From an uncultured bacterium (GTDB lineage: Bacteria; Verrucomicrobiota; Kiritimatiellia; CAIKKV01; CAITUY01): a DNA stretch of 60,377 bases. Under the pieces are notes generated by a model that saw only the letters and a list, made by a program, of their open reading frames with translations, was not told the origin of the DNA and made no database searches. The stretch's first letter is position 1. Every line of letters begins with the position of its first letter. Shown here one piece after another: positions 7,865 through 14,973 of this stretch. The translations under genes and the position numbers were made by a program. The DNA lies in contig CAITUY010000185.1 in the NCBI GenBank assembly GCA_903895695.1, positions 1 through 60,377 of the forward strand, given 5' to 3'.

Positions 7865-8286
7865 CCGGAACCGAAGGTGACATCCTTGATGCCGGCGCCG
7901 GCGCAGGCATTCATCACGTCGATGACCCGTTCATAGTTGGCGCCGTCCTCGGCCTGGACCGTGATCATGTATTTATTCTTGGCGGCCTCCGAAGACACGC
8001 GGTAGCGGCCGAGCGTCTGGACCAGGTCGGGCATCTCCTTGCCCGCGTAGACCTTGCCATTCAAGACCACCGTGCCCTTGGCGTCGATTTCGATGATCTG
8101 CTCGTCAGGCATATCGACCGGGCCGCTGGCATCCGAAAGGCCGGGCAGCGTGATCCCAAGGTCGGTTTCAGTCTGGCCCAGCCGTGTGGATACCATGAAG
8201 AAAATGAGCAGGAACATGACCGTATCGATCATGGGTGTCAGGTCGATGTGGGCTTCTTCAACGTCTGATGAACCGGAGATCTTCAT
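7861..8286 (-). CDS. exbD: ExbD/TolR-family biopolymer transport protein (second copy)
   Basis: 141 residues from MKISGSSD. The single membrane helix holds the family signature IDLTPMIDTVMFLLIFFM with the proton-accepting Asp in PMID. The periplasmic part ends in the usual ExbD fold (VQAEDGANYERVIDVMNACAGAGI). It works with ExbB as the proton-driven motor in the inner membrane. The stop overlaps the start of the VWA gene. It lies 4 bases after the other ExbD gene, and the two differ in sequence, so they are likely to form a hetero-pair. A longer start at 8331 would overlap the upstream gene and is unlikely. Confidence 0.9.
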   Translation of the reverse strand: MKISGSSDVEEAHIDLTPMIDTVMFLLIFFMVSTRLGQTETDLGITLPGLSDASGPVDMPDEQIIEIDAKGTVVLNGKVYAGKEMPDLVQTLGRYRVSSEAAKNKYMITVQAEDGANYERVIDVMNACAGAGIKDVTFGSG

Positions 8287-8290
8287 GGTG

Positions 8291-8761
8291 TCAGTCGCCT
8301 CCCGAATAGAGATCGCGAACGTAGGTGGCAAAAATCACATCCTGCACGCCCGCGGCGGCACAGGCGCCCATGGCGCGCTTGATCGTGCCAAACTTCACGT
8401 TGCGGTCGGCGCGCAGGTACAGGCGCAACGTGGGCTCTTCTTTGAGGCGCGCTTCCATGACTTTCGTCAGTTCTTCCTCGTTCACGAGTTTCCCGTAAAC
8501 CATGAACGGACGTTGCTCGGTAGCAATCTCGTTTTCAGGCGTCCGCTCGCCCACCGGGATGACGTTGACTGTGCCGCGGCGGCTGGGGTCCTTCTGTTCC
8601 GCGGCGTTCGCGGCGATCGGGAGTTTGACCGACGTGGGTGCATCGACTTTCGACATCGTGGCCGCGCACATGAAGAAAATGAGGAGCAGGAAGACGCAGT
8701 CAATGAGTGGAACGAGTTCCACCCGTGCCTCCGGGATCTCCTTCTCTTTTTTAATCTTCAT
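8291..8761 (-). CDS. exbD: ExbD/TolR-family biopolymer transport protein (first copy)
   Basis: 156 residues starting MKIKKEKEIPEARVELVPLID. The membrane helix LIDCVFLLLIFFM carries the proton-binding Asp (about residue 21). A periplasmic domain with an unusual insert (KDPSRRGTVNVIPVGE...) follows, and the protein ends with the ExbD pattern VKFGTIKRAMGACAAAGVQDV. It is the second component of the motor complex with the ExbB gene 33 bases upstream. Two different ExbD subunits in one operon is a pattern often seen with VWA partners in PVC bacteria. Confidence 0.9.
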   Translation of the reverse strand: MKIKKEKEIPEARVELVPLIDCVFLLLIFFMCAATMSKVDAPTSVKLPIAANAAEQKDPSRRGTVNVIPVGERTPENEIATEQRPFMVYGKLVNEEELTKVMEARLKEEPTLRLYLRADRNVKFGTIKRAMGACAAAGVQDVIFATYVRDLYSGGD

Positions 8762-8794
8762 ACACTTTGCCCTGGTTCTCGCCGATGGCTGCCG

Positions 8795-9607
8795 TTACGC
8801 CTTGGGTTGGACCTGGGCTTCGCCGGCCACGGCCGGTTGTGAGAACGCGCCGCCGCTCCCCGTCAGGGAATCCAGCACCTCCGTGAAGTGCCCCTCGGAT
8901 TCCTTCATGACCGAGTTGAGTGTATTCCGGAAGAAGAAGTAGAAGCCCATGGCCGTGATGGCGATAAGCAGGCCGGTGGCGGTACAGATGAGCGCTTCGC
9001 CGATGTTCTTGGCCAGGATCTCGGGCTTGCCCATGCCGCCGGAGCCGATCTTGGAGAAGGCCCCGATCATGCCGCTGACCGTGCCCAGCAGTCCCCACAT
9101 GGGCGACATGGAGGTGAGCAAGGCGAGGAAGTTGACGAAGAAGCCGTAACGCGATTCTTCACGGCCGGCTGTTTCCGAAATGGCTGCCTCGACCTTGGGG
9201 CGCGAGCCAACAGGGTCTTCGGGGTGGATCTGGCGCAGGCCGGCGGCAAGCGTGCGGGTGAAGAAAGTGTCGGTCGAAGTCGAGAGATTCCAGACCTGCT
9301 GCAAGTCGCCGGTACTCGCCGCACTCTTGATCTGGGCGACGACGACATCCGGGATCATCTTCTTCGCGCTGACACGCTGGAAGTTGACAATGACGAGCCA
9401 GACGACGACAACCGAGCAGGTTCCGAGCGGGTACATGGCCCAGCCGCCCGATTTGATCATGTCCCACAGCGTCGTCCGGCTTTCCTGCCGCAGGGCCGGA
9501 CTCGACGCGGCGCCGGCCGTACCGGTCGTTTGGGCAGCCGCACCGTAGCTCATGCCCATCAGGATTGCCATTACCAAGAGGAGCCAATACCGTTTCATCG
9601 TCCGCAT
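8795..9607 (-). CDS. exbB: MotA/TolQ/ExbB proton-channel protein
   Basis: 270 residues. The N-terminus carries a signal-like segment (WLLLVMAILMGMSYGAAAQ), as in several long ExbB proteins. Three membrane helices follow: around 55-75 (AMYPLGTCSVVVVWLVIV), around 155-180 (FFVNFLALLTSMSPMWGLLGTVSGMIGAF, the classic signature) and around 200-225 (GEALICTATGLLIAITAMGFYFFF). It forms the stator with the two ExbD proteins downstream and converts proton flow into mechanical work across the periplasm. The start is supported by AAAGGGA a few bases before ATG 9607; a second ATG lies three codons later. Confidence 0.93.
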   Translation of the reverse strand: MRTMKRYWLLLVMAILMGMSYGAAAQTTGTAGAASSPALRQESRTTLWDMIKSGGWAMYPLGTCSVVVVWLVIVNFQRVSAKKMIPDVVVAQIKSAASTGDLQQVWNLSTSTDTFFTRTLAAGLRQIHPEDPVGSRPKVEAAISETAGREESRYGFFVNFLALLTSMSPMWGLLGTVSGMIGAFSKIGSGGMGKPEILAKNIGEALICTATGLLIAITAMGFYFFFRNTLNSVMKESEGHFTEVLDSLTGSGGAFSQPAVAGEAQVQPKA

Positions 9608-9668
9608 GATCGTCCCTTTCGTTACTCAAGTTCTGCCGGGCTGTCCCGGCGTCGCGTTCATAGTAGCA

Positions 9669-10952
9669 TCAATGCTGGGTGCCCGTCTTCGAGTGATCTG
9701 TCTTGTGAGGTGCCGTCGACGTATGGGTCGGCGTGGCCTTCGGCGTAACAGTGGCGGGGGGCGCGACCGGGGCCGCGACGGGGGCCGGGGGCGGCGGGGG
9801 TGCTTCGGGGTTGCCGTCATCATCGGTCTTCTTCTTCGCCGCGGGCGCATCGTCGTCCTTGCCATCCTCGATCGAATCGTCGGTGGGGGCCTCGACGGCT
9901 TTTCCGTCGACACCTTTGAGCAAGGCGTTGGCCTTGCTTTCCATGTCCTCGTCGATGCCGAAGAACACGTTTTCGACGGCTGAGACTTCCTTCGTCTTGG
10001 TGAGTCCGCGATCCATGATCGACTGGAGCTTCTGGCGGGCGGTGGTTTCCCATTCTGTCTGGGGGAACAGCCGGGCGACCTCATAGTAGACATCGCGGGC
10101 GCGATGGAACTCGAGCAGGGCTTCGTAGCAGCGCCCGGAGAACATCAGGGCATCCGGGAAGGTTTCGATATCCTTGTCCTCGAAGACCAGCGATTTGACC
10201 ACGGCATCCATGGCCGAGCGCGTGTTGCCCCTGGCAAGGCGCAGGTTGGCCTCGACGAACCAGTAGAGCCCGTATGCGTTGTCCCCCACGTCGGGCGAGC
10301 GCGCCTCCTTGAGTTCGCGGGTCGCCTCCTTCAATTCGCCCATGGCAATCAGGCATTGGATGGCGTGCAACCGCGCGATTTCCGCGCCTTGGAACCAGGC
10401 CGCCCCGCTGACCGCGACCAGCACGCGACGCGCCTCGGCATACAGGCGATTCACTTTGTTCGTGTCTGTACCCTTGGCCAGGGCGGTCTCGCCCGCCTTC
10501 ATCATGGCGGCTCCCAGTTCCAGTGCGAAGTCGGCCGCATTGTTTTCCTTGAGGTCCACATACGGGAGCAGGGGCACGATCGAGGGATAGAGCAACGCCG
10601 CGACCGAGGACCAGTTGCGCGTAACCCGGGCTTGATTCAGGGCCGTATCGTCAAAGTGCAGGTCGAAGTCGACCTCCTGCAGCGTCGCCAGGTTCAGGGT
10701 GGTGGACGCTTCGCGGGGGCCGCCTTGCTGGCGGTAGAAGAGTTTGTCGCCTTCGCGGCTCACGAATTCGACGTCCTTGGCTTCGCTGCCTTTTTCGTCT
10801 ACACGGATATGCGCCACAATCGACGGCGCAGCGTTCGTGGCGGGGGTGGGCGACGGCGCCGTCGCGGGCGCCTGGGCGAACGTGCCTGCGGGCACGACCA
10901 ACCAGGCCGCCGTGGCGGCCGCGAGCAGACCTGCATGGACAAGGCGGTTCAT
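9669..10952 (-). CDS. Secreted TPR-like protein with acidic, Pro/Thr-rich tail
   Basis: 427 residues. A signal peptide (LLAAATAAWLVVPAGTFA) is followed by an Ala/Pro linker, a beta-rich N-part (VEFVSREGDKLFYRQQGG) and a helical region (about 110-320) with TPR-like helix pairs, including FSGRCYEALLEFHRARDVYYEVARLFP. A low-complexity tail (about 330-427) is rich in Asp, Lys, Pro and Thr. It lies one base from the larger TPR gene upstream and 62 bases before exbB, so it is co-transcribed. It is probably periplasmic, bridging the motor to the outer membrane or peptidoglycan; that role is inferred. Confidence 0.7.
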   Translation of the reverse strand: MNRLVHAGLLAAATAAWLVVPAGTFAQAPATAPSPTPATNAAPSIVAHIRVDEKGSEAKDVEFVSREGDKLFYRQQGGPREASTTLNLATLQEVDFDLHFDDTALNQARVTRNWSSVAALLYPSIVPLLPYVDLKENNAADFALELGAAMMKAGETALAKGTDTNKVNRLYAEARRVLVAVSGAAWFQGAEIARLHAIQCLIAMGELKEATRELKEARSPDVGDNAYGLYWFVEANLRLARGNTRSAMDAVVKSLVFEDKDIETFPDALMFSGRCYEALLEFHRARDVYYEVARLFPQTEWETTARQKLQSIMDRGLTKTKEVSAVENVFFGIDEDMESKANALLKGVDGKAVEAPTDDSIEDGKDDDAPAAKKKTDDDGNPEAPPPPPAPVAAPVAPPATVTPKATPTHTSTAPHKTDHSKTGTQH

Positions 10953-10953
10953 G

Positions 10954-13746
10954 TCATTTCTTGGTGCCGAGTTCGTTCAGACGCTGTTGCGCTTCCGCGA
11001 ATTCCGGGAAATCCTTCATTTCAGGAATATTGACGAACTCCTGCAAGGTTTCGCCCGCCTTGCTGTAGAGCTGCATGAGCGTCAGGCATTCGGCCCGCGC
11101 AAGGTAGGCTTTGGCGCACCACTTGCGCGACCCGGCATACATGACGTAGATGCGCTCATAGTAAGCGGCGGCTTGTTCGAAGTTGCGCTGCAGCCGGGCA
11201 CACTCGCCGCGGCCGTACAGGGCGGCCGGCCAGAGCGGACCGCGCCATTCGCGGACCGCTAGGATCGATTTGTAGCACTCGTCCGCTTCTGCGTACTTGC
11301 CGGTCTTGACGTAGATATCGCCGAGCATCAGGAGCGCTTCGGCTGCCTCGGAACTGGAGGCGAAGACTTCCTTGACGATGAGCAGGTGCTTGATGGCGGT
11401 CTTATAGTCGCTGCGGCCGATGGCCACCTGCGCCAGGAACATCCGGGCCGAGAGGGCATGGTCGGTTTCGGTGAAGTCGCGGATGGTCGCCTCGGCCACG
11501 GCCACGGCCAGGTTCGTGTCGCCCCGGTGCCTGGCCTCGTCCATCATGATGTCCAGCACGCCGGGACTCGCGTTCGTGATATTCTCGCGGGCTACGATTC
11601 CGTCGATGAGTTCCTGCTTGCGCTCTGGCGTGATGCCGGGCTGGAACGTCAGCACGCGCCGCAGGCGCAGCGCCAGGGCCGCTTGGTTCTCCTTGGTGGC
11701 CTTGGTCATCATGTCCTCCAGGCTTTTCCAGGCGGAGGCGGCCACGTCCTTGGGGGCGCTGCGTATCTGGCCGACCCACTCCTCAAGGATCAGGTCGATG
11801 CCGAGCGCCTTGCGGTCTACGCCGTATTTCTGGACGCCTTGCATGAAGTAATCGAGCGCGCCGCGCTGTTCCCCCATGTTCCACATGGCCATGCCGGTCC
11901 AGTACATGGCCAGCGGGAAATTGGACCCTTCGCGGTTGCGGGCGACGTACTGTTTGAAATGGGCGATGACGCCCTTGAAATCCCGCATCTCGTTCAGCAT
12001 CTCGCCGGCGCGGAAGGCCGAGTAGTTGTAGAACTCGATGTTGACGTCGTACCGGGGCACCTGCTGATAGCAGGCGACAGCGTGCGGCAGGTCGGCGCGC
12101 GCCCCGGCGGTGTCGCCCAGCATCATGTACCCTTCGCCGCAGAGTTTATTGGTCGGGTAGCGATCCACGAAGGCCTGGAGGCGCTTCTCGGCCAGCGGGA
12201 AACGGCTGGTGCCGAAATCGCACACAGCGCGGCGGAACTCAGCGTCGGCCAGGTAAGGCGTGTTGGGGAAACTGTGCAGGATGGCATCGAAGGCCGGGAT
12301 GGCTTCGTCAAACTTCTGCTGGAACATCAGCGACATGCCGATCCAGTAGGTGCCGTCGGCTTCGCGCGGGTTGCCGGGGTAAGTCGAGTTCATCTTCTTG
12401 AGCCACGTCACCGCGCCTGGGAAGTCCTCTTCCATGAACGAGGCGTAGCCGATCAGGAACATGCACTCCGCCGCCTGTGAATGCTTGGGGCTGATTTCCA
12501 GGGCCTTGGTCAGGATGGCGATGACGTTGGGCCAGTCTTCAAGCTTGGAGTAGATCTGGCCCACCATGATGGAAATATCGTCGTAGTACTCGCCGCCCGG
12601 GTACTGGTCCATGTACTGCTTGCCGATCTCGATCGCCTGGTCCCACGGCTGAAGGCGGGCGGCGCACTGGAACGCAAAGAAGAGCGCCTCGTTGGCCTTG
12701 GGCTCCTTGGCTTGCTCGTGCAGATAGAGGAACAAGTCACGCGCTTCCCGGAAGCGGCGGATTTCCATGTAGGAGCGCGCGATGCGGAAGGAGAGTTCGA
12801 TGTCGTAGTTCTCGATGGTGGCGAGAGCCTTGATCTCCTCTTCCAATTCGCCGATGCTCTCCTGGACGCGCATCAGGTAACGGGGATTCTCCGTTGATTT
12901 CTTGAGCCGTTCGGCCTGCTTGTTCAGGTACTCGAGGTGTTGCGTGCTGCGAGCCTCGAGGACGTCGTGGGGGTACACCAGGCGATAGATCCAGAGGGCA
13001 TCGCGATACTTCTCCTCCCCGAATAGATTATCGCCGGCTTCCAGGGCGGCCATGTTCAGCGCGACGCTGCGCGAGGCGAAGGAGTTGGGGAGCAGCAGGT
13101 AGGGCATCAGGCGGTAGACGTTGTCGACCTGCATCTGCTTGAGGAAACCGGCCGTCAACAGCGTCGCCGCCCAGTTGCGGCGCTGGAAGTCGGGCGCGAT
13201 CTGGCAGAGCCGCTGCAGGATCGGCATGGCCTTGTCCCACTTGTCCTGCGCGAGGTAGCAGCGCGCCATGGAGGCGAGCACGTCGGCTTTCAGTTCCCCG
13301 CTGAGATCGTATTTTTTCATGGCCTCGCGGTAAGCCTTGAGCGCGTCGGGTAGGTGTTGCTCGAACCGGTAGCAATCGGCGATGTAGACGGCCACCTCCT
13401 GGGCGTGCGGGCCGGTGCGGTACTTCTTCAGGTAAGTGTTGAAGACTTCGCGCGATTCACTGAACTGGCCGAGGAAAAAATGGCAGGTGCCCAGGCTGAA
13501 GAACACGTTCTCCATCTGGACCCGGGTGTCCTCCTTGGCGCTTGCGCCGAACCACTCGACCAGTTGCTGGAGATAACCGACGGCGTCCGAAAACGCGCCT
13601 TGGTTCAACGCGCGCTGGGCTTTGTCGCGTACTTCGCGGGGGGTGTCCTGGGCGGCGGCCTGCTGGAGAACGAGCGCCAGTGCGAACGCCGCGCCCGCCA
13701 GTCGCCGTATCCACCGATTCCCAATGCTGCAATATGATCCGGGCAT
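10954..13746 (-). CDS. Large periplasmic TPR-repeat protein heading the ExbB/ExbD/VWA operon
   Basis: About 930 residues from MPGSYCSIG. After a signal-like hydrophobic segment (LAGAAFALALVLQQAAA), almost the whole chain is tetratricopeptide helices. Repeats are clear in the first 200 residues (GTCHFFLGQFSESREVFNTYLKKY-type), in the middle (YIGYAS.. TYWIGMSLMFQQKFDEAIPAFDAIL) and near the C-terminus (LMLGDIYVKTGKYAEADECYKSIL). The spacing resembles YbgF/BamD-like TPR scaffolds. It is the first gene of an eight-gene minus-strand operon and probably provides a long periplasmic scaffold for the energy-transducing complex. A start 11 codons earlier (13779) is possible. Confidence 0.8.
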   Translation of the reverse strand: MPGSYCSIGNRWIRRLAGAAFALALVLQQAAAQDTPREVRDKAQRALNQGAFSDAVGYLQQLVEWFGASAKEDTRVQMENVFFSLGTCHFFLGQFSESREVFNTYLKKYRTGPHAQEVAVYIADCYRFEQHLPDALKAYREAMKKYDLSGELKADVLASMARCYLAQDKWDKAMPILQRLCQIAPDFQRRNWAATLLTAGFLKQMQVDNVYRLMPYLLLPNSFASRSVALNMAALEAGDNLFGEEKYRDALWIYRLVYPHDVLEARSTQHLEYLNKQAERLKKSTENPRYLMRVQESIGELEEEIKALATIENYDIELSFRIARSYMEIRRFREARDLFLYLHEQAKEPKANEALFFAFQCAARLQPWDQAIEIGKQYMDQYPGGEYYDDISIMVGQIYSKLEDWPNVIAILTKALEISPKHSQAAECMFLIGYASFMEEDFPGAVTWLKKMNSTYPGNPREADGTYWIGMSLMFQQKFDEAIPAFDAILHSFPNTPYLADAEFRRAVCDFGTSRFPLAEKRLQAFVDRYPTNKLCGEGYMMLGDTAGARADLPHAVACYQQVPRYDVNIEFYNYSAFRAGEMLNEMRDFKGVIAHFKQYVARNREGSNFPLAMYWTGMAMWNMGEQRGALDYFMQGVQKYGVDRKALGIDLILEEWVGQIRSAPKDVAASAWKSLEDMMTKATKENQAALALRLRRVLTFQPGITPERKQELIDGIVARENITNASPGVLDIMMDEARHRGDTNLAVAVAEATIRDFTETDHALSARMFLAQVAIGRSDYKTAIKHLLIVKEVFASSSEAAEALLMLGDIYVKTGKYAEADECYKSILAVREWRGPLWPAALYGRGECARLQRNFEQAAAYYERIYVMYAGSRKWCAKAYLARAECLTLMQLYSKAGETLQEFVNIPEMKDFPEFAEAQQRLNELGTKK

Positions 13747-13834
13747 TGTCTTGTGCTGCACCCGCGTTATTTTTGGCACGAACCCGAAGTGATTTACGAC
13801 GCAGGCAGGCGTCTAATATAGGGCAACGGGGCCG

Positions 13835-13863
13835 TTGAACACAACTGTTTGTTTTGGTATCCT
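13835..13863 (+). promoter_or_regulatory. Sigma-70-like promoter before the kinase gene
   Basis: TTGAAC (13835-13840), a 17-base spacer and TATCCT (13858-13863) sit 33 bases before the GTG start of the kinase. The gap between the divergent TPR operon and the kinase is only about 150 bases, so regulation of the two may be linked. Confidence 0.5.
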
Positions 13864-13896
13864 GACCTTCAGTTTTGACGAAAAGGAGCATGCCGG

Positions 13897-14973
13897 GTGG
13901 AAGATTCGAGCCAAAATCCAGCACGTCGCGAGGGCCGGCCGCTGCCGCCAATCGACCGCGGCATGAAGCCGGTCCGGCGGGTACCCCTTTTCGGACGACC
14001 GGGTGCCCCGACGGTTAATCCCCCTGGTTTTGGGCCGAACGTACCCGCTGGCCCCAAGCCGGCCATAGCGGCCGCGCCACCGGGAAGCGTCGCCCGGCCG
14101 GCAGGTCCCCACCCGGTAGCCAGGCCGCCGCGGCCCGCGGCGGCGCCGAAAGCGGTGCGCCCCATCACGGGTATCGTGTATGCCCGTCGCTACAAATTGG
14201 AGGAGGCGATCGGACACGGCGGACGGGGCACGGTCTACAAGGCCTGGGACACGGTGTTGGGGGTGCATGTGGCCCTCAAGTTTCTGCCCCCGGGGGCGGC
14301 GTTGAAATCCGAGGCGGTCGACGAGATCCGCCGGGAAGCCGTCGTGACGATGCGGCTGTCGCATGCGAACATCGTGCGCCTGCACAATATCGAAATGATG
14401 GGTAACCAGTTCTTCCTGGTCATGGAGTACGTTGACGGGGAGAACCTGCGCCAGATCATCGATCGCCTGGGTTCCCTGGCGCCGTCCACGGTGAGCGAAA
14501 TCGCCCGTTCCTGTGCCAGCGCCTTGGCGTATGCCCACAGTGTCGGCGTCATTCATCGCGATATCAAGCCCGAGAACCTGATGATCGACAAGGATTCGGT
14601 ACTGAAGATCGTCGATTTCGGAACGTCCGTGATGGCCCACTCGCCGGGCCTCGACGAATATCTGGAAGGTACACCGGGCTACATGAGCCCGGAGCAGATC
14701 CGGGGCGGCGGGTCGGTCGATGCCCGGACGGACATCTACGCGTTCGGCGCCGTGATGGCCGAGTTGCTGACGGGCAAAGCGGCTCTTGTTTACGACGGCG
14801 ATGTGAACCATCTGCTTGAAGTTCGCCCGCAGGGGTTGGAATCGCTGCCGCCCGCCGTCGTCGCCGCGCTGGTCAAGGCCATGGAACCGGATCGAGACGC
14901 GCGGTGGGCGTCGGCGGTCGAGTTCTGTCGGGCCTTGACGCGCGCCCTGGAGGGAGATCGCGCCGGTGTCTGA
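13897..14973 (+). CDS. Soluble serine/threonine protein kinase (Hanks type)
   Basis: 358 residues from a GTG start with AAGGAG 11 bases before it. The first 90 residues are Pro/Ala/Arg-rich and disordered. The kinase domain follows: Gly-rich loop GHGGRGTVY (106-114), ATP-binding Lys in VALKFL (K128), catalytic loop HRDIKPEN (220-227), DFG (240-242) and SPEQ in place of APE. All catalytic residues are present. There is no transmembrane segment or PASTA domain, so it is cytosolic, unlike PknB. It diverges from the envelope operon and its end overlaps the NuoE/NuoF-like gene by 8 bases, suggesting coupling to that oxidoreductase. Its substrates are unknown. Confidence 0.88.
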   Translation: MEDSSQNPARREGRPLPPIDRGMKPVRRVPLFGRPGAPTVNPPGFGPNVPAGPKPAIAAAPPGSVARPAGPHPVARPPRPAAAPKAVRPITGIVYARRYKLEEAIGHGGRGTVYKAWDTVLGVHVALKFLPPGAALKSEAVDEIRREAVVTMRLSHANIVRLHNIEMMGNQFFLVMEYVDGENLRQIIDRLGSLAPSTVSEIARSCASALAYAHSVGVIHRDIKPENLMIDKDSVLKIVDFGTSVMAHSPGLDEYLEGTPGYMSPEQIRGGGSVDARTDIYAFGAVMAELLTGKAALVYDGDVNHLLEVRPQGLESLPPAVVAALVKAMEPDRDARWASAVEFCRALTRALEGDRAGV

